A DNA stretch of 60,361 bases from Anaerolineales bacterium (GCA_020634935.1 JACKAT010000033.1:1-60361), one strand, 5' to 3'. Positions 15,355-24,949 are shown, numbered from the stretch's first letter. A program made the numbers and translations. The notes: generated by a model from the letters alone, not told the origin.

Positions 15355-16407
15355 GTGGGTGAACGGGGGCATATTTTAGTTGTTGATGACAGTTTGTTGA
15401 ATCGACGCAAGCTTTCTTTGGGGTTAGAGCAACAGGGCCACACTGTCACGCTGGCCGAAAACGGCCGGCAGGCGCTGGATTTAATCCAGTCCGAGTCGTT
15501 TGACCTGGTGCTGTTGGACATCCTCATGCCACAAATGGATGGTTACCAAGTACTGGCTCAGATGAAGCAAGATGGGACCTTACGTGATCTGCCGGTTATT
15601 GTCATTTCCGCTCTGGACGAGCTGGAAAGCACCGTCAAATGCATCGAAATGGGCGCCGAAGATTATCTCCTAAAACCATTTAATCCTATTCTCTTAAAAG
15701 CGCGAATTGGAGCCAGTCTGGAAAAAAAGCGGCTGCGTGATCAAGAACAGGCTTACCTGGAACAGTTACAAATCGAACAGGAAAAATCAGAACGGCTCCT
15801 GCTCAATATCCTCCCCAAACCCATTGCCGATCGTCTAAAGCAAGAAGAGGGCATTATTGCCGATAGCTTTAACGAAGTAACCGTTCTCTTTGCCGATATT
15901 GTCGGCTTCACCAACCTCTCCAGTTATACACCCCCGACCGAGCTGGTCATTATCCTTAACGAAATATTTTCCACCCTAGATGAACTGGTTGAACACCACG
16001 GTCTCGAAAAAATCAAGACCATTGGCGATGCCTATATGGTCGTTGGTGGTTTACCGACCCCCCGACCCGATCATGCTGAAGCTATAGCTGATATCGCGCT
16101 GGATATGCAGCGGGCTGTTAGCGGGTTAAATATTACCAATGGCCAACCCCTGACGATTCGGATTGGGATTCATACCGGGCCGGTTGTGGCCGGAATTATT
16201 GGCGTCAAAAAGTTTAGCTATGATCTATGGGGTGACACCGTTAACCTGGCCAGCCGGATGGAGTCGCACGGGCAGGCCGGGTGTATCCAGGTGACCCAAG
16301 ATACCTATAATCTCTTAAAAGACCGTTATGAATTTGAGGCGCGCGGATTGACCCCGGTGAAAGGTATCGGTGATATGCCCACATTTTTCCTGATTGGCAA
16401 GCGGTAA
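15355..16407 (+). CDS. Response regulator with class III adenylate cyclase output
   Basis: A 350-residue cytoplasmic protein that should convert a phosphorelay signal into cAMP. Residues 5-125 are a REC domain with acidic pair Asp11/Asp12, phospho-acceptor Asp55 (LLDILMP) and Lys107 (LLKPF). A coiled coil (about 123-165) leads to a class III cyclase domain (about 172-350). All catalytic residues are visible: metal-binding Asp181 and Asp225, adenine-reading Lys221 and Asp290, transition-state Asn297 and Arg301. This supports adenylate over guanylate cyclase activity. The GTG start at 15355 has GGAGGT seven bases upstream. Its REC domain is close to that of the REC protein at 28823, so the two may share a kinase. 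Confidence 0.92.
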   Translation: MGERGHILVVDDSLLNRRKLSLGLEQQGHTVTLAENGRQALDLIQSESFDLVLLDILMPQMDGYQVLAQMKQDGTLRDLPVIVISALDELESTVKCIEMGAEDYLLKPFNPILLKARIGASLEKKRLRDQEQAYLEQLQIEQEKSERLLLNILPKPIADRLKQEEGIIADSFNEVTVLFADIVGFTNLSSYTPPTELVIILNEIFSTLDELVEHHGLEKIKTIGDAYMVVGGLPTPRPDHAEAIADIALDMQRAVSGLNITNGQPLTIRIGIHTGPVVAGIIGVKKFSYDLWGDTVNLASRMESHGQAGCIQVTQDTYNLLKDRYEFEARGLTPVKGIGDMPTFFLIGKR

Positions 16408-16427
16408 ATAAAGACGGCAACTCATCG

Positions 16428-16451
16428 GGTGACTGGCGCTTTTGCTCAAAT
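16428..16451 (-). repeat. Truncated dispersed element, core family B
   Basis: GGTGACTGGCGCTTTTGCTC, then AAAT, matches one end of the family B element read in the opposite orientation to 10212. The second end is missing. Confidence 0.65.
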
Positions 16452-16487
16452 ATAGTAAAATACGTTTCCATTGCTAATGTTAATCTC

Positions 16488-16632
16488 TATAGAGTTTATA
16501 GGAGCTTAATGAGTTCATGGAGTTTAGGGCGTTTTTAGCTCAAGTCCTAGCTGCACTCTGTCCAAAAAGGCTAATTAGTGATGGGCTAACTCATTAAACT
16601 CCCTTACTCTAAAACTCTATAAACTCTAGTAA
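16488..16632. repeat. Long imperfect inverted repeat built of TAGAGTTTA-type units
   Basis: Left-hand units TAGAGTTTATAGG, TAATGAGTT and GGAGTTTAGGG face right-hand AACTCATTAAACTCCC and AAACTCTATAAACTCTA. Together they form a loose 145-bp cruciform with no T-run. The right arm repeats the AACTCTATA nonamer found in coding DNA at 33797-33904. Confidence 0.6.
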
Positions 16633-16649
16633 CTAAAATTTCGGGTGTT

Positions 16650-18614
16650 ATGTCTTCCTCAAACTACCAACGCTGGTGGAAACGTATTGTCTCATTAGGG
16701 GAAACATGGCTCGCTGGCTCGAAGCCGCTAGCCCAGGACAACCCCACCCTACCCCCCCCTGTCGAACCGGCTGCTGAAGCATCGGCAACAGCCGCCAGCG
16801 TTTCTTCCCAAACCATTGATCGATACGAAATCAAGTCGGTATTGGGCCGGCGCGGCAGCACGATGGTTTACCTGGCCCACGATCCTGAGTTAGGCAGAGA
16901 TGTGGCTATCAGGGCCCTCCTACCCCACTTTTCGGTCACAAATGAGTTCCGCGAGCATTTCCGGCGAGAGATAGAGCTGATCGCGGCATTAGATCATCCA
17001 GCCATTGTGCGGGTTTTTGACTTTGGTGAGCACGATGACCTGCCCTTTGTCGTGATGCCCTACCTGGCCGGCGGCACACTTCAGCGGCGGTTGGCCGAGA
17101 AAAGTTATACCTTATCAGAACTAGCCCCGATTTTTAAACGGATTGCCGCCGCCCTTGATCAGGCTCACCTGCTGGGGGTGATCCACGGCCAAATCAATCC
17201 TAGCAACATCTTGTTTGATGAGCGTGATCAGGCCTATTTGTCAGATTTTGGCATCACCCAGTTTGCCGAAGCCACCATCGAAGCCACCGATCAAGAGTCC
17301 ATCCAAATTCAATTAAATTATGTTAGCCCTGAACAAGCTCTGTCTTTAAAAGAAGGAAGCCCCATGACAATGGATCGGCCTAGCGATATTTATGCGTTGG
17401 GCGTCACCCTCTTTGAAGCCTTAACCGGGCAGCTTCCTTATCAGGTTGGCCGTGATTATGAGAATGCCCTGGCCCGGCTAACCGAGCCACTGCCCCAACT
17501 ACGCGCCATCAAGCGGGAGTTGCCAGCCACCTATCAGGCCATTATTAACCGGGCTATGGCCGCGCAGCCGTCGGAGCGCCATGAAACAGCTGGCCATTTG
17601 GCTCGCCATGTAGAAGAAGTTGTTTCCGGGCGCTGGTATTTTGAGCAGATTACAGAGCGGCTTCAGTCAAAATCAATCTCCAAAACCGTTGCGTTCCCAT
17701 CGGATCCGGCCTTGCCAGCGCTGTCTGAGGAATCGACTCCAGCCGAGACGGTAATTGGGCGTTATCAAATTCGCCAACAGGTAGGGCGCGGCGCAATGGG
17801 CGTGGTCTATCTGGGTCATGATCCCCAGACCAATCGTCAGGTGGCCATAAAAGTGCTGCCTCGCGTATTTTCATTTGCGCCGGAACTCCGCCAAAATTTT
17901 CAACGCGAGGCCGAATTAGTCGCCCAACTCAATCATGAAACCATTGTTAGTATTTATGATTTTGGCGAACACGACTACCAACCTTTTATTGTCATGCAAT
18001 ATCTGCCTGGCGGCACGCTCGCTGACCGCCTGGTTGAAGGCGCTTTAGAATTACGGCAAATCATAAAAATCATCAAGCGGGTAGCTACCGCCCTGGACGA
18101 AGCTCACCAGCGCCAGATTATTCATCGAGATGTGAAGCCGCCCAATATCATGTTTAACACCGCCGGTGAGGCCTTATTATCTGATTTTGGCATCGCGACG
18201 TTGATGGAACAAGCTGGTTCTAGTTCCGATGACGATACGCAAATCGGCGGCACACCTATGTATATGAGTCCGGAGCAAGCCAAGGCTATTCTCCACGAAA
18301 CTGCCTATAAATCGGATCGCCGCAGTGATGTCTATGCGCTCGGTATCATCTTTTTTGAGGCCTTAACCGGCCAGGTACCCTACCGGCGGGTGAAAACATA
18401 CAATACGCTGTTGGCTCACATGACCGAACCAATCCCCCGGCTCAATGAGCTAAACCCGGACCTGCCGCCGGAGTATCAAGTAGTTATGGATCGGGTTTTG
18501 GCCAAGGACCCGGCTGAGCGATATGCTTCCGCGGGTGAATTTGCCCGTGATGTAGCCGAATTGACCAGTAATCGGCTGCTCCTGCGGCGGCTGACCGATA
18601 AGCTGTCGAGTTAA
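16650..18614 (+). CDS. Tandem pseudokinase-kinase, Hanks-type Ser/Thr protein kinase
   Basis: A 654-residue cytoplasmic protein with two Hanks-type kinase domains (about 59-330 and 371-640) and no membrane segment. The second domain is complete: Gly loop GRGAMGVVY (379-387), Lys401 (VAIK), HRD492-494 with Asn499, DFG512-514 and SPEQA. The first keeps the fold, Asn186, DFG199-201 and SPEQA. It lacks the key catalytic parts: the Gly loop is GRRGSTMVY, the VAIK Lys is Arg88, and HRD is HGQ (179-181). It should therefore be catalytically dead, or nearly so. The two halves share short matches such as FGEHD and ALTGQ-PY, which suggests tandem duplication and decay of the first copy. The layout recalls eukaryotic JAK kinases, where the pseudokinase controls the kinase. 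The ATG at 16650 has only a weak ribosome site. Confidence 0.9.
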   Translation: MSSSNYQRWWKRIVSLGETWLAGSKPLAQDNPTLPPPVEPAAEASATAASVSSQTIDRYEIKSVLGRRGSTMVYLAHDPELGRDVAIRALLPHFSVTNEFREHFRREIELIAALDHPAIVRVFDFGEHDDLPFVVMPYLAGGTLQRRLAEKSYTLSELAPIFKRIAAALDQAHLLGVIHGQINPSNILFDERDQAYLSDFGITQFAEATIEATDQESIQIQLNYVSPEQALSLKEGSPMTMDRPSDIYALGVTLFEALTGQLPYQVGRDYENALARLTEPLPQLRAIKRELPATYQAIINRAMAAQPSERHETAGHLARHVEEVVSGRWYFEQITERLQSKSISKTVAFPSDPALPALSEESTPAETVIGRYQIRQQVGRGAMGVVYLGHDPQTNRQVAIKVLPRVFSFAPELRQNFQREAELVAQLNHETIVSIYDFGEHDYQPFIVMQYLPGGTLADRLVEGALELRQIIKIIKRVATALDEAHQRQIIHRDVKPPNIMFNTAGEALLSDFGIATLMEQAGSSSDDDTQIGGTPMYMSPEQAKAILHETAYKSDRRSDVYALGIIFFEALTGQVPYRRVKTYNTLLAHMTEPIPRLNELNPDLPPEYQVVMDRVLAKDPAERYASAGEFARDVAELTSNRLLLRRLTDKLSS

Positions 18615-18630
18615 ATGGCTAGATTTAGAT

Positions 18631-18669
18631 AATAAAAAAACAGGGTTCTAAAAACCCTGTTTTTTTATT
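18631..18669. terminator. Bidirectional terminator between converging genes
   Basis: AATAAAAAAACAGGGTT pairs with AACCCTGTTTTTTTATT across a short loop. It gives A- and T-runs on both sides and so works for the kinase gene (+) and the protease gene (-). Confidence 0.9.
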
Positions 18670-18696
18670 TGAGCCGTTGCGGGGTTAAAGTTTTTA

Positions 18697-19488
18697 TTAC
18701 GGTAAGGTCACAAACTGTGATAGGTACGCACGGGCTGAGTCGGTATCCACGCGATAGGTTTGATCGGTGGCACGGCACCAACTGTCGCCAGTCGATGTCA
18801 ATGATACGACCATATTCGTGTTGCCCAGAAAGTGAGGACCGCCAGAGTCGCCGAAGCAAGAGCCTCCATTATCTTTGGAAGGATTAGCTGAGAGTTGGAG
18901 CCAATACGGTTTTAACGTCTGAAAGGTCTGATCGGCATAATAGCGTTCGCCAGCCGTACCTAGCACCAGGGGGCCTTTAGTTTTATCCTCGCGCAAAAGC
19001 CCATACCCGACGGTAACGAACTTCTGGCCCTTAAGTTGGTGAGCGTCTTTCATGTCATCAAGCAACCCGGCCGTCGGCAATGTGGCTGGATCGATATCCG
19101 TGATCGGCTCATCTAGAATGATAACGGCAATGTCATTTAAATCATGTTGGTCATGACCGAAGTTAGGATTGAGGTCGTAGGTGCCCCGATAAAAGGTATT
19201 GGTATTCTGATTGAAAATCGGGTCAAAGGTCACCCATACATCGTGTGCCGCGACGCCGAAAGCGGCGGCTCCATCAGTGCAGTGCGCTGCAGTCAAGAAG
19301 ACCGTGGGGGCAATCAGGGTTCCCGAACAAAAGACATATTTCGTGCCGTCCGCAGTCGAGAGAATCATCGCGCCGACATTGGGGTGACCGTCGCCATCCG
19401 ATTCACCAAAGGTGATCGCCTGAGCCATAGGAACGACAGTTAGCAAGATGAGCACAACTGCGGCAAGGATTAGAGGTTTTCTATTCAT
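18697..19488 (-). CDS. Secreted trypsin-like serine protease (S1 family)
   Basis: A 263-residue exported protease. A signal peptide (MNRKPLILAA, hydrophobic core, ending near AQA-IT) is followed by an S1 fold. Its catalytic triad is His in FLTAAHC, Asp in DLNDIAVI and Ser in CFGDSGGPH. Cys residues next to His and Ser could form the usual disulfides. I choose the ATG at 19488 because the start 15 bases upstream would place the Shine-Dalgarno (AGGAGAA) inside the gene. It follows the secreted unknown protein at 19567-20175 on the same strand with 78 bases between them, so the two may be one transcript. The residue that sets specificity cannot be read safely. Confidence 0.88.
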   Translation of the reverse strand: MNRKPLILAAVVLILLTVVPMAQAITFGESDGDGHPNVGAMILSTADGTKYVFCSGTLIAPTVFLTAAHCTDGAAAFGVAAHDVWVTFDPIFNQNTNTFYRGTYDLNPNFGHDQHDLNDIAVIILDEPITDIDPATLPTAGLLDDMKDAHQLKGQKFVTVGYGLLREDKTKGPLVLGTAGERYYADQTFQTLKPYWLQLSANPSKDNGGSCFGDSGGPHFLGNTNMVVSLTSTGDSWCRATDQTYRVDTDSARAYLSQFVTLP

Positions 19489-19566
19489 TTGTTCTCCTGT
19501 CATAAAGAATCGCTATTTGGTTAGGTAGTGTTAGCTGGTGTTGAGGCCCTCTACCTTTCGAACAGT

Positions 19567-20175
19567 CTAATTCTCCTGCACGCACTGAGTAGACCCAGCG
19601 CAGTTGAAACTTGCGGTGATGACTTGGCCGTCCGGCTGAGTCGATATGACGGTCGCGGATAGCCACTCGAAGCCCTCAATCTCGGCGGTCCAATTATTAT
19701 TGGGACAGAATTGTTCGGGTGATAGTTGAGACGTAAAATCTTCAATTGTCACATCAAACGAAGTAGAGCCATTTTTATCGAACTTTTTGCTGGGGATAAG
19801 GGTGAACTCTACGGCGTCAAATTTCCGTGGCTGCGCGTCGACCAGTTGCTGACCATGATTAGTACACATAATATTGCCTTTTGTTTGGCCTTCAGCCTTG
19901 AGTTCGACGGTCACAGCTAGATTGCCAAGCCCGGCCAAGACCCCTTCTGCATCCAACAGGGTAAAATTATGGATGATGACTGACCCTGACTTTTTGGCCT
20001 CAACGCGAGTTACATCCGATAGTTGATTCCCGCCCAGTTTTCCACCAGTCGTGGTAGTTTGGGTTACATCAACTGATAAATAACGCATCCGGCCGGCAAT
20101 AGCCACTGTTGTTACCATCAAAGTGAGCATAATTACAGCAGTAAAGACAATACCTAACTTCCGACTTTTTTTCAT
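19567..20175 (-). CDS. Secreted protein of unknown function
   Basis: A 202-residue protein with a clear signal peptide (MKKSRKLGIVFTAVIMLTLM, ending near AIA-GR). No family was recognised. The mature part is predicted beta-rich, with four Cys residues and two EF-like acidic blocks, and contains Thr runs (TQTTTTGGK). It is transcribed toward the serine protease gene and ends 78 bases before it, so it might be a substrate, inhibitor or partner. That is inferred only from position. The start at 20175 is supported by AAGGAGAG seven bases upstream, and an ATG six codons earlier is less likely. Confidence 0.7.
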   Translation of the reverse strand: MKKSRKLGIVFTAVIMLTLMVTTVAIAGRMRYLSVDVTQTTTTGGKLGGNQLSDVTRVEAKKSGSVIIHNFTLLDAEGVLAGLGNLAVTVELKAEGQTKGNIMCTNHGQQLVDAQPRKFDAVEFTLIPSKKFDKNGSTSFDVTIEDFTSQLSPEQFCPNNNWTAEIEGFEWLSATVISTQPDGQVITASFNCAGSTQCVQEN

Positions 20176-20707
20176 GACACTCTCCTTAATCATTTAAAAA
20201 TAAATTCATTTAACGACAGGCCTTCAACCTGTTGAGTTCCATTCCTTAGATCAAGTCAAATAATATCTCAAAATATGTCAGCCTTTTCTCCTCCGGGTTG
20301 GTGATTGTATTCTGAATTGTATCCAAACGCTGCTTGTAAACGAAAATTCGCTTCTCCTATATCGGGTAACCAAAACAAACATGTCGGTATGCCCACATTT
20401 GAGATAAACTTCGGAATTAACCTAACACATTGTCACTGTTGAGACATTGGGAAAAAGGGTGGTCAAAATTATCTCGTCAACGAATAACTACACTGTTAAG
20501 TTGATAGACGAAGTCATTCTATTGTAACATAGATTTTTATAAACCTCCTCAAAACTTTATAGGAAAATAGTTTGAGTAGAGGTTAAATTTTGGGAGTAGC
20601 TTGGTCGGGATAAGATGACTCAGATATAGCACATTGTCGTTTAAAAAACGTTCAAATTTATGGGGTTGAGAAATAGATGCCGGTTTAAAACGATTGTCAT
20701 AATTACA

Positions 20708-20736
20708 TTGCTCTAGGTAGTTACCCGTGGTACAAT
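20708..20736 (+). promoter_or_regulatory. Candidate sigma70 promoter TTGCTC-17-TACAAT
   Basis: TTGCTC (20708-20713) and TACAAT (20731-20736) have optimal 17-bp spacing. They would give a leader of about 165 bases ahead of the histidine kinase gene. Confidence 0.4.
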
Positions 20737-20827
20737 CTACCATAATATTTCTGACCTTGATTAGACCAGCTAAATTCGAACCTTTTCACCCGTAGCAGGC
20801 GGTACCCCTTTTCTCCATAATTCAATT

Positions 20828-20840
20828 TGATAGGCTATCA
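20828..20840. promoter_or_regulatory. Palindromic operator candidate TGATAG-G-CTATCA
   Basis: This perfect 6+1+6 palindrome lies 67 bases before the histidine kinase start and downstream of the candidate promoter. That position fits a repressor site. Confidence 0.3.
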
Positions 20841-20906
20841 CCGGCCTGATGGTAAGGAAGTCTTTTAAGTAATTTAGCCTTGGATTCTGGGTGAGGAGCC
20901 CATAAG

Positions 20907-23900
20907 GTGGATAATAAATTAAGCCAACAGTTTGAAGTAGCCGAAGATACGGTATTCGATCTATGTCAGGCGGCCGAACAAGCGCAGGGGGCCTATAAGT
21001 ACGATGCCGCCATTACCGGATATAACGAAGCCTTAGATCTGCTGCGAGTTGATGCGCAGCCGGTAGATCCCGCGACGGAATATCGCATTTTAGCTGGCCG
21101 AGCGGCTTGCCACGGCCAACTGGGTGATCTTCAAGCCCAGGCCGCCGATCTGGACGCAATGATCAAATTGGCAGAAAACACCGGTGATGTGGTTCGCCAG
21201 ATTGAAGCCATCAATTTGAGCGTCGAAGTCGCCAATCGTTTGGGCAACAGCACGCAAGCCCAACAATCGGCGGAGGCGGCGGTGAGTTTGGCCAGGCAGT
21301 TGGGCGACCACAAATTAGAAGCCGACAGCCTGACGGCACTGGGGCAAGCTTACTATGCCCTCAGCGAATACAGCAGTGCGGAAAAAGTCCACCAACAGGC
21401 TTTAACCCTTTACCGCAACCTGGCTGATATGGCTGGGGTGGCGCGTAATTTGTGGGATTTAGGGTCTATTGCCATCGTCGCCGGTCGAGCGGCAGAAGCG
21501 GAAGAGTTTCTCAATGATGCGCTGCTCCTTTATCGAACCTTGGGCGACCGAACCGGTGAAGCCAACACCTTGATTGTGTTGGGCAATGCCGCCAGCGATT
21601 ACGCCCAACGGCGCGATATGTACGAGGCGGCGCTTAGAATCTTTGAAGCCATCGGCAACCGTGAGCGCCAGGTGGTCTTATATAATAATTTGGCCTTGGT
21701 CTATTGGAGCTTGGGCTTGTATGGCCGCGCTCGTGATTATGCCTCACAAGCGGTGGGTATTGCCCGCGATATGCAAGCTCTCTATTTTTTATCCAACACT
21801 CTGGATGCTCTGGGACGGTCCTACTTGGGCTTGGAGGCGTACGACCAGGCCCAGCAAGTGTTGGACGAAGGGCTGGCGTTAGCCCGAGAAATCAGCGACC
21901 GCTGGTCTGAGTCGTTTTATGAGTTGATGCTGGGGTGGGTGGCGCTCGCCCGGCAGCAACCCCAGCAGGCTCAAATTCGCTTTGAGACAGCCGATCAATT
22001 GTTTGATGAGTTAGGCATGGGGCCGGAGCAAGCCACAGCTCAGGCCTGGCTCGGCGCTGCTCATCTGGCGCTGGATGATTGGCCCACGGCTTTTCATTTT
22101 ACAGCCAAGGCCACCACCCAAATGAAAGAGATCGGGGCCACCGGCGAATACCCGCCCCAAGAAACGTGGTGGCTGCACTACCAAGTCCTCAGTCACAGCC
22201 AGGCTGATCCGGCTCAACTTGCCGCCCATCGGGGAGATAGTGACGACGCGATTTGGGCTTGTCTGGATCAGGCTCGCGACACCATGATGACTGGTATCGC
22301 TACTATCAGCGATGAGGGGTTACGACGAAACTACCTGAACAAAGTCAAAATCAATAGCCAAATTGTCGATGAATGGACCCGCCGGGCCACTCAGCGCAAG
22401 GTCTCGCTGACCGCTCTGACCGAGGCGGCCAGAGCGGGTAATATTGATGATCAACTCAAACGCATGCTTGATATTGGGGTGCGGATGACTTCTCGGGGTG
22501 AAGCCGCCACCTTGCATAAGTTTATCATGGATGAGGTCGTTGAATTGAGTGGAGCGGAGCGGGCCTTTTTGATGCTGCGCCAGGAGGCAGCCGAGCCGGA
22601 AATGTGGCGTTTAACCGCGTCTAGCGGCATTGCCCCGGAAGCGTTGGACGCCGTAAAAAAACAGGCTGCTTCGGTCTTAGATAAGATCGCGACTTCTCAT
22701 CAGGCTGTTCTCTTACAAGATATAGCCGATCCGTTGTTGCCGGCCGACCAGGCGCCCGAGTTAAAGCGGCGTTCGATTTTGGGTATTCCGATGATTTCGC
22801 GATCACAATTGATGGGCATGATCTACGCCGATATGCGGATTATCAATGGCCGATTTGTCCAAGCCGATGTCGATCTCCTGACGGTGCTGGCGAATCAGGG
22901 CGCTGCTGCTTTGGAAAATGCCGCCTGGGCGCGAACATTGGAACAGCGAGTGGCTGAGCGCACCGCCGAGTTGACCACCATCAACAGCATTAGCCAAGCG
23001 CTCGTGTCTGAATTAGACCTCGAGGCCGTGATCGAACTGGTGGGTGAAAAGCTGCGGGCGATATTTGAAGTCGAAACCGTCTACCTGGGCTTGTACGACG
23101 CTGATAACGAAAAAATCCACTTTGCCTACAACTATTATCACGGTCAAAGATATCATGGCATAACCATTAACTATGGTGAAGGCTTGGCGTCTAAAGTGAT
23201 CGAAACCCGCCAGCCCATGTTGATCAACGAGAATGTGGCCCAACATTACATCGAACTTAAGGTCGAAGCCAATGACTTTCCAGCCAAATCCTACCTAAGT
23301 GTGCCCATCACCGTCAGCGACTCCGGCAGCCAATCCGGGCAAGCCGTGATTGGGGTTATTAGCGTCCAATCGACCAAGCAGGAAGGCCGCTTTGATGAGG
23401 CTGACCTGCGCTTGTTGACAACGATTGCCGCTAACGTAGGGGTAGCTATTCAGAAAGCCCGACTGTTTGAAGAAACCCAGCAGGCCAAAAACGTGGCCGA
23501 AGCCACCGCCGGCGAACTGGCCGAGACCTTAGATCACCTGCGGGCTACTCAGGGGCAGCTGATTCAATCGGAAAAAATGGCGGCTTTGGGGCAGTTAATT
23601 GCCGGCATCGCACACGAGGTCAATACACCGCTTGGCGCCATCCGGGCTTCGATTGGCAACATTTCACACGCCCTCAACGACTCCATCCGCCAGTTGCCGG
23701 AACTGTTCAAACGGTTGAGCCCGGAACAGGAAAACGATTTCTTCGCCTTACTCGAAAAGGCCTTAACCAGCGAGGTCTCTTTGTCCTCCCGAGAGGAGCG
23801 CAAAGCCAAACGGGCCCTCAGGCAGCATCTGGACGGTCTCGGTCTGGCTGAAGCCGATTTAATTGCCGATACACTGTCCGATATGGGCATCTATGCTGAT

Positions 23901-24515
23901 GTTGATGCCTTCGTGCCGCTATTTCAATCCGATGATATTTCCTTCATTTTGCAGGCGGCCTATAATCTATCCAGCCAACAGAAAAACAGCCAAAACATTA
24001 CAACGGCAGTTGAACGGGCCTCAAAAGTGGTCTTTGCCCTGAAGAGTTATGCCCGCTATGGCCAGTCTGAAACAATGATCGAGGCCGATGTTACCGAAGG
24101 CATCGACGTTGTATTGACGATTTATCATAATCAGCTCAAACGGGGTATCGACGTAACCAAAAAATACGAAGCCGTCCCGGCGATTTTGTGTTTGCCTGAT
24201 GAGCTGAATCAAGTCTGGACTAACCTGATCCACAACGCCATTCAAGCGATGGATAACCAAGGTGAGTTAGAAATTAACGTTTTTCAAAATAACGGTCATA
24301 TTGTGGTTCAAATTACCGACTCAGGACCGGGCATTCCCGACGAGATTAAAGCCCGCATTTTCGAGCCCTTCTTTACCACCAAACCCGCCGGCGAAGGGAG
24401 CGGTCTTGGCTTGGATATCGTCCGCAAGATCGTTGAGAAGCACCAGGGTCAGATCGAGGTGGAGAGCCAGCCCGGTCGGACCACCTTTAGGGTATTGCTG
24501 CCGGTTATCCGCTAA
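20907..24515 (+). CDS. TPR-GAF-GAF sensor histidine kinase
   Basis: A 1202-residue cytoplasmic sensor kinase. Residues about 15-420 are TPR-type helical repeats. Two GAF domains follow (about 515-675 and 690-860), joined by the coiled coil LEQRVAERTAELTTI. The kinase core has the H-box IAGIAHEVNTPLGAI (His903), N-box NLIHNAIQAM (Asn1110), G1 DSGPGIP, FEPFFTTK and G2 GSGLGLDIV. His and N-box are about 207 residues apart, roughly 100 more than usual, so the dimerisation region carries an extra helical insert. GTG start with GAGGAG upstream. The two genes behind it encode a REC protein and a hybrid kinase, so this is probably the first sensor of a phosphorelay. Confidence 0.9.
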   Translation: MDNKLSQQFEVAEDTVFDLCQAAEQAQGAYKYDAAITGYNEALDLLRVDAQPVDPATEYRILAGRAACHGQLGDLQAQAADLDAMIKLAENTGDVVRQIEAINLSVEVANRLGNSTQAQQSAEAAVSLARQLGDHKLEADSLTALGQAYYALSEYSSAEKVHQQALTLYRNLADMAGVARNLWDLGSIAIVAGRAAEAEEFLNDALLLYRTLGDRTGEANTLIVLGNAASDYAQRRDMYEAALRIFEAIGNRERQVVLYNNLALVYWSLGLYGRARDYASQAVGIARDMQALYFLSNTLDALGRSYLGLEAYDQAQQVLDEGLALAREISDRWSESFYELMLGWVALARQQPQQAQIRFETADQLFDELGMGPEQATAQAWLGAAHLALDDWPTAFHFTAKATTQMKEIGATGEYPPQETWWLHYQVLSHSQADPAQLAAHRGDSDDAIWACLDQARDTMMTGIATISDEGLRRNYLNKVKINSQIVDEWTRRATQRKVSLTALTEAARAGNIDDQLKRMLDIGVRMTSRGEAATLHKFIMDEVVELSGAERAFLMLRQEAAEPEMWRLTASSGIAPEALDAVKKQAASVLDKIATSHQAVLLQDIADPLLPADQAPELKRRSILGIPMISRSQLMGMIYADMRIINGRFVQADVDLLTVLANQGAAALENAAWARTLEQRVAERTAELTTINSISQALVSELDLEAVIELVGEKLRAIFEVETVYLGLYDADNEKIHFAYNYYHGQRYHGITINYGEGLASKVIETRQPMLINENVAQHYIELKVEANDFPAKSYLSVPITVSDSGSQSGQAVIGVISVQSTKQEGRFDEADLRLLTTIAANVGVAIQKARLFEETQQAKNVAEATAGELAETLDHLRATQGQLIQSEKMAALGQLIAGIAHEVNTPLGAIRASIGNISHALNDSIRQLPELFKRLSPEQENDFFALLEKALTSEVSLSSREERKAKRALRQHLDGLGLAEADLIADTLSDMGIYADVDAFVPLFQSDDISFILQAAYNLSSQQKNSQNITTAVERASKVVFALKSYARYGQSETMIEADVTEGIDVVLTIYHNQLKRGIDVTKKYEAVPAILCLPDELNQVWTNLIHNAIQAMDNQGELEINVFQNNGHIVVQITDSGPGIPDEIKARIFEPFFTTKPAGEGSGLGLDIVRKIVEKHQGQIEVESQPGRTTFRVLLPVIR

Positions 24516-24553
24516 CCCTAAACGGCTATAAACGCTACATGGAGTCTAGATAG

Positions 24554-24949
24554 ATGCCTAAAAAAGCTATCTTATGTGTTGATGACGAAAAAATTGTGTT
24601 GGATAGTCTCCGCGTTCAGATTAAAAATCGGTTTGGTAACCAATATCAATATGAGTTTGCCGAGAGCGCCGATGAAGCCCTGGAAGTGATCGAAGAGTTA
24701 AATGAAGATGGCGTTGAAATTTTTATGATTGTCTCCGATTGGTTGATGCCGCATATGAAAGGCGATGAACTGCTCATCCAGGTTCACGAAAAATTCCCCA
24801 AAATTGTCAAGGTGATGTTAACCGGTCAGGCCGACGCCGATGCGGTGGAACGAACCCAAAAAGAGGCTAATCTCTATCGCTGCTTGAATAAACCGTGGGC
24901 CGAAGAAACGCTCATCGAAACCATTGAGTCGGGTATGGATACGTTATGA
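24554..24949 (+). CDS. Single-domain response regulator
   Basis: A 131-residue stand-alone receiver domain. It has the acidic pair Asp10/Asp11 (CVDDEK), phospho-acceptor Asp62 (VSDWLMP), Thr90 and Lys113 (NKPW). No output domain is present, so it likely works as a phosphate shuttle or sink between the preceding histidine kinase and the following hybrid kinase. It resembles the N-terminal receiver of that hybrid protein (ILCVDDEKIVL-SL in both). Its stop overlaps the next start by four bases (ATGA), which points to coupled translation. Confidence 0.92.
   Translation: MPKKAILCVDDEKIVLDSLRVQIKNRFGNQYQYEFAESADEALEVIEELNEDGVEIFMIVSDWLMPHMKGDELLIQVHEKFPKIVKVMLTGQADADAVERTQKEANLYRCLNKPWAEETLIETIESGMDTL

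Larger units (their letters stand above)
20176..20906. other. 731-bp divergent AT-rich intergenic region
   Basis: No gene was recognised here. It must contain the promoter of the secreted-protein/protease pair (-) and that of the TPR-GAF histidine kinase (+). Visible sites are the promoter at 20708-20736 and a perfect 13-bp palindrome at 20828-20840. ACATTGTC occurs at about 20427 and 20631. Confidence 0.5.

Noticed and set aside
20549..20743. Minus-strand 64-codon frame in the 731-bp intergenic region
   Set aside because: No ribosome site, AT-rich composition and no recognisable domain. It overlaps the candidate promoter of the kinase gene.
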